From Erythrocercus mccallii (Eukaryota; Chordata; Aves; Passeriformes; Dicruridae), in assembly GCA_013397435.1 (NCBI GenBank), contig VZRG01001564.1, positions 1 through 64,000 of the forward strand: 64,000 nt of DNA. Reading direction: 5' to 3'. Every line of letters starts with the position of its first letter. The stretch's first letter is position 1. Below, piece after piece: positions 24,501 through 34,510 of the stretch. The position numbers and the translations under genes are program-made. The notes under the pieces were generated by a model. It searched no databases. It was not told the origin of the DNA and was given only the letters and a program-made list of their open reading frames with translations.

Positions 24501-27467
24501 ACCGTAGGTACTTGTACCTTTGATGGCTTTAAATGAGCTGCAGGAGGTTTTGGTGAAGCACAACTACACCATGCCCATCACCTTGTTGAGGGCCCAGTTT
24601 GCTTTGCCAGATCAGAGAAACACACTTTATACTGGGCACTGTTGGATAAAGTGTTAGGGGCATCCTGGCTAGCTCAGGGATGCTTAGGAAAATGGAATCA
24701 CACTTTGGATTGTGAATTAGAGTTTATTCATTTATGTTCACAGAAGTAAAGGACAGTGCAGTTTCAGCATTTTTCCAGAAAACAGAATGGTTTTGTTTCT
24801 AACATCCAATTACTTTGTAATCTTAAGTAATTAATTTATATCTCTGCAGGAAAATGTAAATAATAGTAAGGAATACTGATATAAAGGGTAGTTATATGTC
24901 CTGGGGGAAATGGCAGCATTTGAGACAGTTTCTATAAGGACAGAAAGTTGAATTCTTAAAAATTTACCATAACCTTCAATTCAGAAGACACTTTAGCACA
25001 GGTTAGTGAAAGTATTTTGTGTTCCAAAAATATGTATGATTTTGGAGAGATGTTTTGGATTTATTTAGCTAAATGTAAATTACTTGTTTTGAGTATGTTA
25101 AAATGAGATTTTTATTTTTTTTTTGTATGTGGAAATGTCTTTCCAAAATATCTTTGAAACATTTAACAAATTGGAACCAACTCGTTCCATCAACTTTGAT
25201 GGTTTCAAGAAATTGGGATATTCTGGCGAAAAAATATTTCATTGAAAAGATCCCGGCTAAATCTATTGAAGATTTATTATTTATTGTGGACCAAATCTTG
25301 CTTTCTGTAACTACATAAATACTTAATGAAAGTGCTTCCGAGCATAAAGCATGAACTATTTGGACCAATGTTATAAAGTGCTTTGAGCTGGGAGAAATAG
25401 AAGCTGAAACATGGAAGTTACATTATAACCAGGGTTATTTCTGTTCTGTAGAGAAACTTTTAATTGTCAAAGACTTAAAAAGAAAGTATTTTTTCCGCTT
25501 TTGAATCCTGCAAGGGTTAACTTCAACACGTGTCTGGTATCATATTGCAGTTGTCAAAAACTCAATGCTGCTGTTTTGATATACTGAAACATAGGTGGAG
25601 ATCAACTGAACAATTATAACCTCCAAATAACATTTCAGGTATTGTCAAACTGAGCATGAGCTTCCAGTGGAAATGACTTATTTTAAAGTGGAAATTTTGG
25701 TGTATAATGTCTTTACCAGTTTATAGTTTGTCTTTACCAGTTTACAGTTGCTGACTGGAGTATACAAAGGTATTTCACAAAGCACAACATCTTGGTCTTT
25801 TCTGGAGAGTGAGCTTACTACATTCATATAATAGAAATCTGAACTCGTGTATCTTTATGTAACATTGATTAAAATAGGGTGTTTTAGAGGAAATAATTGC
25901 TGAAACTGGCACAAGTGACTGCAGTACTTTGAAATCGGAATAGAAAGAAAAAGAGCAGTTTGTACTGAGGTCTACATTAAAACACAAAGGTAATCCAGCA
26001 TTTTTGGGAAAGAAAATGTATAGGATTAATCTTGTTGGATTTCTCCCCAAAATTCCTGTTTACCATTTAAAATAAATTAATTCTGAACATGCTTCCCATA
26101 TAAAACTGAACACTCTATCAAAGTGAATGGGTGTCTTGTCTGGATGAGAAGAGCAGGATAAGGCTGTATGTGTTAATGTGACGCGTATGGGGACCAAACA
26201 TAATTGGGCATAGCATGTCTAAGAACTTGGGACATCATCCTATTGTGAGCCCTTTGTTGCTGTCAGTATTAGCAATTTCCAGATTAATTTTCACATAGAA
26301 TACTACAGAACAGAACTATCCTAAAATCAATACTTCATATTCAGCCATTCTTTGATTTCCTATAGAACCTGTACAGAATTTTCACTGCTGTGGGTAGGTT
26401 CTTGTTACCTGCTTGTATTTGCTTATGCTGTTGGTGAACTTGCCCTTCCAGCAGAGATTTTGGTAGATCATTCCAGACCAGTGAGGAAAAAAGTGCACAA
26501 CAACACAATCTAAAAGTAAATAAACAAAAGCCTCAGTGGAATTTCTGCTCCGTAAAACACTGTGTTGCGAAGATTTCTTTCTAACTTCCCTTCTTTTCCC
26601 TCCATCTGAGCCCAGATATAAGTCCATTAGGATTTCTTGGAGGCTGTAGCAGGCTGAAACAATCCTTGCTATGATTGCTGGTGCACTTGTGGGGTGCTGT
26701 CCCTTTTTCCCTGTAGACAGAAATGTGGATTTTTCAGAATCTTCGGCCAGGGCTACCCTAGCAACCTTCTGTAAATGGGAGATATTTTGGAATAGGGATC
26801 CAAAGGTGTATAACTGCATGTTGATTTTCATGCACCCCAAAAGACTGGACTGTTTCTATTTTTCCTTTGGTAATTACCCCATCTCTCTGTAGGTAGGCAA
26901 ATAATTTCTCACCTGGAAATGAAACAATGAGCAAAGTTGTATGAATTGCTTTTGCTTCCTGACCACTTATTGCTAAAACACTGAAGTCTAGTTTTAATCT
27001 TGTCTATACTTCTAGAGAGTCCCTAGGGGAAAGAAGCTGTTTTATGTACAGCTTAGCCTGAAGCACTTGCGTCACTGTACAGTTTTGTATTGCTTGTTTA
27101 ATAGACCACAAAAGTCAGCATCTCTTTGGAAGAACAATTTGTGCTTGAAGTAGTCACAAAATCCAAGAGATCCTGTTGAAGCAGGATGTTGTGAGAAACC
27201 CAAAGTTGGAACAAAACCTCCCTAATTATAATGTTAATTGTTAGGAAAACTTAAGCCAGTCTGTGTTGGTTTATATCAATAAAGGTTTGGGTTTTTTTCT
27301 CTCTTTCTTGCCCATCCTTCTTTGGGAAGCTGGAAATAAGTCAACATTTTTGCCTTCAATGTAAGAATGTTTCAGTTGCATATGATTATGGAAACAGATT
27401 GCATCTCTGAAAAGAGACAGTCTGCATTTAAAATATATTTAATGAAAAGAAGTCAAAAACTTTAATT
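21548..27467. other. Noncoding DNA, no gene recognised
   Basis: No supported exon. A perfect-spaced 21-base tandem duplication lies at 25709-25750. The longest frame of the window, about 152 codons on the minus strand (26382-26840), has no splice signals and no similarity I recognise. The sequence TGTCATGGTTTGTAGTTTGG at 22562 recalls the start of some bird LTRs, but no promoter or poly(A) arrangement follows. About 21750-21850 is AT-rich and motif-dense (TTTAATTATTCTAATTG), like a possible conserved element. Confidence 0.6.
25709..25750. repeat. 21-bp tandem duplication, two copies
   Basis: GTCTTTACCAGTTTATAGTTT (25709-25729) is followed immediately by GTCTTTACCAGTTTACAGTTG (25730-25750). 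The copies differ at two positions, which points to a fairly recent local slippage or duplication event. Confidence 0.85.
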
Positions 27468-27861
27468 CACAGCATTATAGAATAAGTGAAATTGAGAGGG
27501 GTTGTGGGAGTCATATAGACTAACCTCTTGCTCAAAGCATTACTATCAATGAGGGCAGATAAAATTGCTCAGGGCTTTAGCCAGTCAGAGCTTGAAAACC
27601 TTCAAAGATGGAGATGGTGCAACTTCTTTGGACAACCTGTTCTACTACTTGGCTGCCTTCGTGGGAAGAATGATTTTTTTTTTTTTATATCTGGTTAAAA
27701 TATCTCGTTTCAGTTTTGATCTGTTACCCCTTGTCTTCTCTGAAGAGCCTGGCTCCAGTGTTTCCTTGCATGAATCTCTATGGTACTTTGTTGGTTTTTA
27801 TCATGCAGTTGGAATGCAAACCATTAACCTCTTCGCTCTGAGCCCCAAGTTCTCAGAGTAA
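27468..27861 (-). mobile_element. CR1 LINE 3' fragment, old and diverged
   Basis: Read on the plus strand, the stretch shows the reverse complement of a CR1 3' end in the right order. A degraded octamer-like tail comes first (CACAGCATTATAGAATAAGTG). Next is an equivalent of 'ctagaccaacctcctgctcaaagca', then CCTTCAAAGATGGAGATGG with CAACTTCTTTGGACAACCTGTTC. TGTTACCCCTTGTC with GAAGAGCCTGGCTCCAGTGTTTCC follows, and finally CTTCGCTCTGAGCCCCAAGTTCTCAG. The element is therefore on the minus strand. Divergence from the consensus I remember is high and a T run interrupts it, so it is an old, 5'-truncated copy without usable coding capacity. CR1 is the dominant LINE of birds and is also present in other reptiles. 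Confidence 0.8.
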
Positions 27862-30339
27862 TTTTTGGTTTGCCTTTCTAGGTGTCCATTCAACCTGGGA
27901 TGACCTTTTTTTTCTTGCAGTTGTAGGTGTCTGCCAGATAAATCCTGCCTTTGGTCACAAGCACTAAACATTTGGTTGTTTAGTGTCTTAGGTTCTTTAG
28001 AGGTGAAATGCAACTAAATCACTAATTCTCATCAGATGGGGCATGTAATGAATGCACTTACAAAAGTGCACAGTATACATTTACACAGAAAATAAGCAAT
28101 GAAGCTAATATAAGATTGATGAGAAAAAAGCTCACTGTCAGCATGTCATAGTATTACAAGCTGTATCAGATTTGTTTGCCCAGCATTAGGTTTAAAGAAA
28201 GCACATTAAAAGCAATGTATGGTTGCCTGGTTTCTTCTTCAACTATCAAATACAAAGCCACACATGAGCAATTTTGAGAGCTGAATGCAACCCCTCTGAC
28301 AATATCAAACTCCCGAGTTCTTCTGACAGCCAACTGGTGAAGCCAGCTGATTTGTAGAGTAACACGTTGTCCATTCCTTCAGACAAGTGAAATTACTGTC
28401 CTCACCTGGCCATGTCGAAATGATTTAACTGATTTCAGGAAAATCCATTTCTAATCACCTACAATGTTTTAGCAGTTTCTGTTGTGATGGATAGTTTTAC
28501 AGATTTCAGACAGCAAATAGAGCTTCTATCCTCCTGTAGATGTGCTGGATAGTGCTGTGTATACACTCATGTCTGTATTACGTATGTTTTGTTCTGCAAA
28601 TTGCTAAACATTCCAGGCCTACTTATGCAGGCTGTGTGTAAGGAAGTCTGGACTTCTGTTGAGACCCGTGTCTGACAAGTGAGCATGTGGTGAATGACTC
28701 AGAACCAGAGTATGCAAAACATTGTGGGGTTGTTAACAGTTTGAGGTTGACAAAATCTTAAATGTATAGATTTTATACTAATCTTGAAAGTATTTCAACA
28801 ATTGTGCTTTCACTCTTTTAGAAGGGGAAAAAAATGAAAGCTTTTAAAAGGTGGCATGACCAAGCTAATCATGCCATATAGTTTATGCATCTAGAAACAT
28901 TAATTACTAGCAGCTTAAGGAGAAGTACAGCACCAAGCGTTTGCCTCTCTCTTTTATTTTCTGAGATGATTTAGGTTCAATAACCAAGGTAAAACAAGCT
29001 GAACATAGGCAAAGCTAATTAAATAGAAAAAAAAACACAAACAAACAGTTTTTCATCTGTTTGAGGACTCAACACTTACAGCAAAAGAAATTCAGCAGTC
29101 CTTTGAAATAAAACATTAAGGCACATTTTTTAGCTGGACCAGGGAGTGGCTGATGTACTACAATGTGATAACGACCTGAGGGAGATGTTTAAAGGAGCAA
29201 CTGTATGAACTTGGAACCAAGCACATTTGGCGCCAGAAGATGTAGCAAAAAAAGGTCACAAAGACCAGGGAAGTGTCTTTTGGAAGCTCATTTTTTGGAC
29301 CTTGATCTTATGCTAGACAAAGAGAGCAGGGAGCAGTAGTAATTGAGTTGAAGATACTTAACATGAATTACAGCAATAGACAAAAATGTACTGCTGATGT
29401 AAAATGGAGCAAATCATGAGGGTAGCAGAGTGCCTTTAGGGTTCATAGGGATGAGCAGATATTTTTTTATTATTATTAAATATTATTTCTGTCTTTTTCC
29501 TGTAACAGCATGCAAAATTTCTATCATACAGTAACATTCATTTCATCAACATCTAATCGAATCCATTATCTACATCATTATAGAATACATGAAAAGGGGC
29601 AATTTATGAAGGACATTATAAAAGATATGACTTATTTGGTCATTCCAGGTTGCTGGGATCAAATCTGAAAGCAGCTTGGTCAAATTCCTAGGCTGCTGTG
29701 CCCTAGCCCTTTGAAAGGTGCCTGTTATTTCCTACCCATTTGTTATGGTATCCTGTTCCTGGCAGAATGCCTACTATTTAGTTACTTTCATTAATCAGCC
29801 ATAAGTTGATTTCTTTGCAGGCAGAATCTCTGATCTCTTTATGTTGTCTTTAAAGCTGAAGACCTCAGGTTGTTTTATTTTTGCTTTGATACCCCTGTAA
29901 AAAGATAGACTTAAGTTAAAGAACTGAGGAATCATTTGATAGTCTTTGAAAAAGTGACAAATTGGACAATCATGAAGCAATATTCTCATCTTTAGTTAAA
30001 AGTTACAAAATTCAGTGACTGATGCATTTCTGGAATGTGGATCATAACCTTAAAATAACCTGCACTCTATGGATTGCCTTGCAAAGGTACATAGAATCAT
30101 TCTCACAGGCTGCCTAGTGTCAGGGCTAAACACATAATTAAGTCACTGATAACATGAAAAAATCATTTTTCCTGCCCATTACTCTTTTACTAGGGGTTAT
30201 GTGCATATTTTAGCTTGCAGCTGTGACTCTCTTTGTTGTACTTCTTTCTGATTTTTTTTAATAGCAGTCAACATGTTTAAAAGTTGATCCGTTACTCCCG
30301 TGTAGTATATTTCTGCTTTGAGATGTTTCTTTTTTCTTT
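27862..30339. other. Noncoding AT-rich DNA, no gene recognised
   Basis: No reading frame or repeat stands out apart from short A/T runs (A-rich near 29025-29045, an ATT-rich stretch near 29461-29490). The CR1 fragment may continue a little past 27861 in more degraded form. Confidence 0.55.
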
Positions 30340-30590
30340 TCTAACAGGCTGATCTCTTTTTCTTTTTTTCTTTTTCTTTTTCTTTTTCTTTTTCTTTTTC
30401 TTTTTCTTTTTNNNNNNNNNNNNNNNNNNNNNNNNNNNNNNNNNNNNNNNNNNNNNNNNNNNNNNNNNNNNNNNNNNNNNNNNNNNNNNNNNNNNNNNNN
30501 NNNNNNNNNNNNNNNNTCTTTCTCTTTCTCTTTCTCTTTCTCTTTCTCTTTCTCTTTTTCTTCTTTTTTCTTTTTCAATAGGTGGCCATT
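30340..30590. repeat. Hexamer pyrimidine microsatellite interrupted by an assembly gap
   Basis: The left arm (about 30355-30411) is a run of TTTTTC units. After 105 undetermined bases (30412-30516), the right arm (30517-about 30556) is a run of CTTTCT units with the same six-base period. The run ends in a degenerate T/C stretch to about 30585. The top strand is pure pyrimidine throughout. A minus-strand frame through it reads as Lys-Glu/Lys-Arg repeats and is an artefact of the repeat. True length is unknown because of the gap. Confidence 0.95.
30412..30516. other. Assembly gap of 105 undetermined bases
   Basis: The run of N falls exactly inside the pyrimidine microsatellite and probably marks a collapsed or unsequenced part of the repeat. 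The stated length may be an assembler estimate. Confidence 0.98.
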
Positions 30591-32954
30591 ACCAGTACAT
30601 GGGAACAGCAGTCTGACTTGATATGTTGCATATACTATGAGTTTAATGTTTCTTTTTCCATTGCACTTCATTTCCCTAATGCTACCTGAGGTACTTCGAG
30701 ACACATGCATCCCTGTCTTCTGTCTTTGAGAGTTAACTTCAACTGGAGCAATAAAATCTGGGTGCTTTTTAGAGCATTAAATCTGGCGAGTGGATATTTG
30801 TCATGATGTCTTTCAGGACCACCAGGTGTATGTCAGGGAGTGGGAAAGTTGCTCCACAGGTAACTCAAATCTCTCTGAGCAAGCCTAGTACATGAAGAAG
30901 CCATTTGTATCCCACTGAGTGCCATAATGTAGAGGACGTTGCTGAGATTTACACGGGTGCAATCTCTGCAGCTGATAAGAAGGGTGGCTGCAGCAGGGCG
31001 GCGTGCGTGTGACCTGAATCCCTGCTTCTCGTGCTTCACAGTGGCACTAGTGGGGTTTTTGGGTTTTTATTTGTTTTGGTTTTAGCTGGGTCAAAGCTAC
31101 TGCGAAGGGTGCATTTTATTAAACCAGGCAGCTGGAAAGTGGTTATGTGGGAGAGCTCAGGAAAGGGAGCCACGCTGCCTCTGGGGGGTGAAGTGGGAAT
31201 GCTGGGTCAGAGGGAATGTATTGGCAAAGGCCCTGAATTCCTGTTCCCATAGCTTACTTAGGGCTGCCCCAATGCTTTTAGACAGAATTGTTGTCAATGG
31301 TATTGATCAGATGTTCTGATAATCCAGCAAGCTTCCTGATGTGTTAAATTCTCTTCTTTCACGTGGTGTTAAGTGTGGAAGAAGTATATGTAACTCTCAG
31401 TGGACACCACCAAAGGATGACTGCTTGCCATCAATTGTGCTGCACATGCCAATTCCAATTAGTCATTTACTAGCCACTTTTAACACTTTCTAGCAATTCT
31501 GTGTACCCCTTCAAATATACTTTGTACTCCTGGAGTTTTCATTTATCTATTTATCAGAAGAATTACACAAAAAGTTTTGTTTTCATCAGACATAGAAAAT
31601 GCTGAATTAAATTCCTGCTACCCGTGGATTCTTCAAAGTGTATGTTCAAACTGAAAAGAGGACAAAGAAGCTATCAACTCCAAAGGAGCAAAATTTTGTA
31701 TTTAAAGCAATATAAATACAACAAACAGGACCAAATGTAACATTTGAATGTAAGCTAAAATTTGGAGTGCATCTTAGAAGGAAACTTAACTTTGCTTAAG
31801 CTTGTGATTTCTTTTTCACAGTTGCATGATAGTTTTATGAACAACTTCTTTCAATAGAAAATATCAAGTCTTCAATCTACTTTAGCTTGTGCTTTGAAGT
31901 GGTTACAATGTAAAAGGAAGAGTGAGATTTTCAAGGCCTCTTTCTTTTTATTTGCCTGCATGCATGTACAGTAACAGCTTCCAGGTTTCCCATTCTCCAT
32001 CACCATGAGCTCAGAAGAGCTGTTTGTGCTGACAAGATCAGATGCCATCTTCAGTTTTGTCTAAAGGATCTTGTGTGATGTCCCACCTTATCAGCACCTC
32101 CTCCCTCGCTCTGCAGCGGAGAAGGGCAGGAGTGCAGCCCATGAGCCTTGTGCAGCCCATGGGAAGGCATCCAAAATTCCCCTTTAGTCAAAGTGAGACT
32201 GAATACGGCAAGAAATGGGTTAATGATTTTATCTCCACTTCAGCAAATGTGCAATAAAGAGGTAGATTAGGAGAGATGAAAAATTTATTACAAAAGTGGC
32301 ACAGTATTATGAAAAACAAAGTGATTTCATTGAGCAGGAGGTCTGTTACCATAATCTTAACAATAAACTCTGTTACAATAATAATAGGAGAAAAACTAAT
32401 TGCAGCAAGGACAGGCAAAATCTTTTTTAATCCTCCTTGTCATCTCAACTAAATCCAAACCTATTTGTATTAACCTTTGCTGACAGAGTCACATGATGGA
32501 CATAATTTCTAGTAATTTACCAGCAGTAGATCTAACCTTTCTTCATCAAATATTCATAAAGGCATGATTCTCAATGATTTTCTGTCTCTTTTCATATTTA
32601 CAGCTTGTTTTCTTCTTCCTTTTTACTATAATTTGAACACAATTGAAGTCAGATGGAATTAAAGTGGAATTGCTATAGTGGCTACAGTACCTGAAAGCAA
32701 AGAATAACTAATTGAAATTTCTCATAAGTCGAGATCGTGCTGTACTCTGATGGGACTACATTAAACAGTCCATGTGTCCTTGCCTTTTGTGGGGTTAAAA
32801 ACTCAACCCAGATTAAATGACATCAGTTCTTGTCATTTGCATAATTGTTTAAAATGTGTATGTCATGCATCTGCATAAACACACACGGAGTTGGAAGTAT
32901 GAACTTTTACTGAATCCTAGGACAAGGTATTGGACTCATGAAAAGAAATGCTGT
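30591..32954. other. Noncoding DNA, no gene recognised
   Basis: A locally GC-rich patch at 30940-31250 includes a G-run motif at 31183-31214. The rest is AT-rich without recognisable repeats or exons. A short frame at 31031-31252 overlaps the patch but has no splice context. Confidence 0.6.
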
Positions 32955-33048
32955 GGGCTCAATTCTTTCTTTAGGTGTAAATAAGACGGACCATTGAACT
33001 CTACTCAGTTGTGCTAGTGTAAAACTGATGTAAAAGGCTGACGATCAA
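32955..33048 (+). repeat. Ancient amniote interspersed repeat remnant (hairpin-type family)
   Basis: The order GGCTCAATTCTT..., then GGTGTAAAT, CCATTGAA, then GTTGTGCTAGTGTAAAACTG and ATGTAAAAGG follows a repeat common in turtle and crocodilian genomes. That repeat has alternating 'gtgtaaat' and 'cattga.gtcaatgg' segments and ends flanked by 'ggctcaattct'. I recognise the pattern but cannot name the family with confidence. In birds such copies are sparse and old. Confidence 0.4.
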
Positions 33049-33060
33049 TCAGTTTGATTG

Positions 33061-34420
33061 AGGCAGTGTAGAACTAGTAGGAAATCTGGACTATTCATCT
33101 CTTCCCATCTAGGAAATTTAAAGCTCAAATTTGATTATATATTACCTGTAAAATGATCACACATCACAGTAGTTTTTGTTTCTAATGAAGAAATTAGACA
33201 CTTCCAATGCAAATATGAAGTATAACAGAAAATATTAAACAGAGATTGATATACATAAAATATTATGTGATAAATTCTCAGAAATACTTTAGACTGGTAT
33301 ATTTGAGTTTAAGATGATTGGGCAATTGCTTTAAATATCCTTTGCATCATGTTATGAACCGAAACTGTGCCTGTGGGTAGCTCTGGTAGACAATGTGGTG
33401 TCACTGTGCTCATTCTCACCAGAAGAGATTGTGGATAAGTGGAAACATTATAAATTATTTAAAATAAGCTAAAGAACAGCTTTTCAGTAAGTATAGTGTG
33501 CATAGGATTTTAGATTTTTCTTTTTCTTGACTAGTTCAGGTGCTGATTTCCCATGTATTGAGAGCACATTATTGTGACACCAGAAGGGGGTTTGGATAGA
33601 GCAGTGATGAGAGCATAGAAAGTAGTTAAATATGCTGTAGAAGGAGATGAGCTTATAGGTAAACACTGTGTACTGTAGTTGATACGCTTTAATTTCAACA
33701 TTTGGCATATTTAAAGTTAGGCATAGAGGTTTTAAGAAACTGCTTAACTGAAACTAAATTAAATACTTTGGAGAGAAATGCAAGAAAGCTGTCTTGGAAA
33801 TAGAAAAAGTTACTTAAAAAGACATAGAGACATATATAAAGCTTTTGCTTTACTTCAACTTTGCAGAGAATTAGAGCAAATCATATGTATTACTTCAATT
33901 ATTCTAGCCTTTGTCAAGGAAAAGCCCTTTTTATATCCATAGTAATTATGAAATAAGGGGAATTATCCATAAATTACATATATGCTTATTTGAATGCTCA
34001 AAATTACTAATTTTGAGAAATTAATTTTTTTAATTACCAAAATTAAAAGCTGTCCTAATTTTCCTCTGTTTTAGAATAAAACTGAAGTAAGTGCCCTTGT
34101 TTGTATATAATTAGAACTTTAAATTAATTGTATAGGGCTTCAAATAAAAGAATTTTATAGGAATGTGCAAAACTGCATTTCCTTTCAGGTGACAGCTTTA
34201 ACTACTACAGATAAAATGTTTATAAACTCCATAAGTAACATTAATGACATTTTCAGGTCTGTGTCATATAGATTCTGATTGCCTGCACTCACAGCTGGTT
34301 TATCTTTAGAGCTACATCCAGTGAACTCTTTAAAGTGCAGACTGCTTTAAAGAACAGAGAGCCAAACAATTAAACGTAACTATCATCCTCTAATAGTTAT
34401 TGATATGGAGCTATGGTTTG
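33061..34420. other. Noncoding AT-rich DNA, nothing recognised
   Basis: Very AT-rich sequence with TTAAT/AATTA words (densest near 33930-34140), no frame of interest and no recognisable repeat. Confidence 0.6.
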
Positions 34421-34510
34421 TTCTTTACAGCTCAGAACACTGCAGCACTATAAAGTTAAATGAGATCCCCCAGATCATATTCTAATATGGGGACAGAGTC
34501 AGAAGTCACA
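34421..34510 (+). repeat. Probable MIR-type SINE remnant
   Basis: The stretch TTTACAGCTCAGAACACTGC...AAGTTAAATGAGATCCCCCAG...GACAGAGTCAGAAGTCACAC follows the MIR core in position. It corresponds to 'tttacagatgaggaaactgaggca', 'ggttaagtgacttgccca' and 'gtgggagagctgggatt', but with many substitutions. Confidence is limited by the divergence. Confidence 0.45.

Noticed and set aside
26382..26840. Longest minus-strand reading frame, about 152 codons
   Set aside because: No splice signals or known domain, and the amino-acid mix is like other chance frames here. In 64 kb of six-frame sequence one frame of this length is expected by chance.
30258..30710. Minus-strand frame rich in Lys-Glu and Lys-Arg repeats
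   Set aside because: It is the translation of the pyrimidine hexamer microsatellite and runs through undetermined bases.
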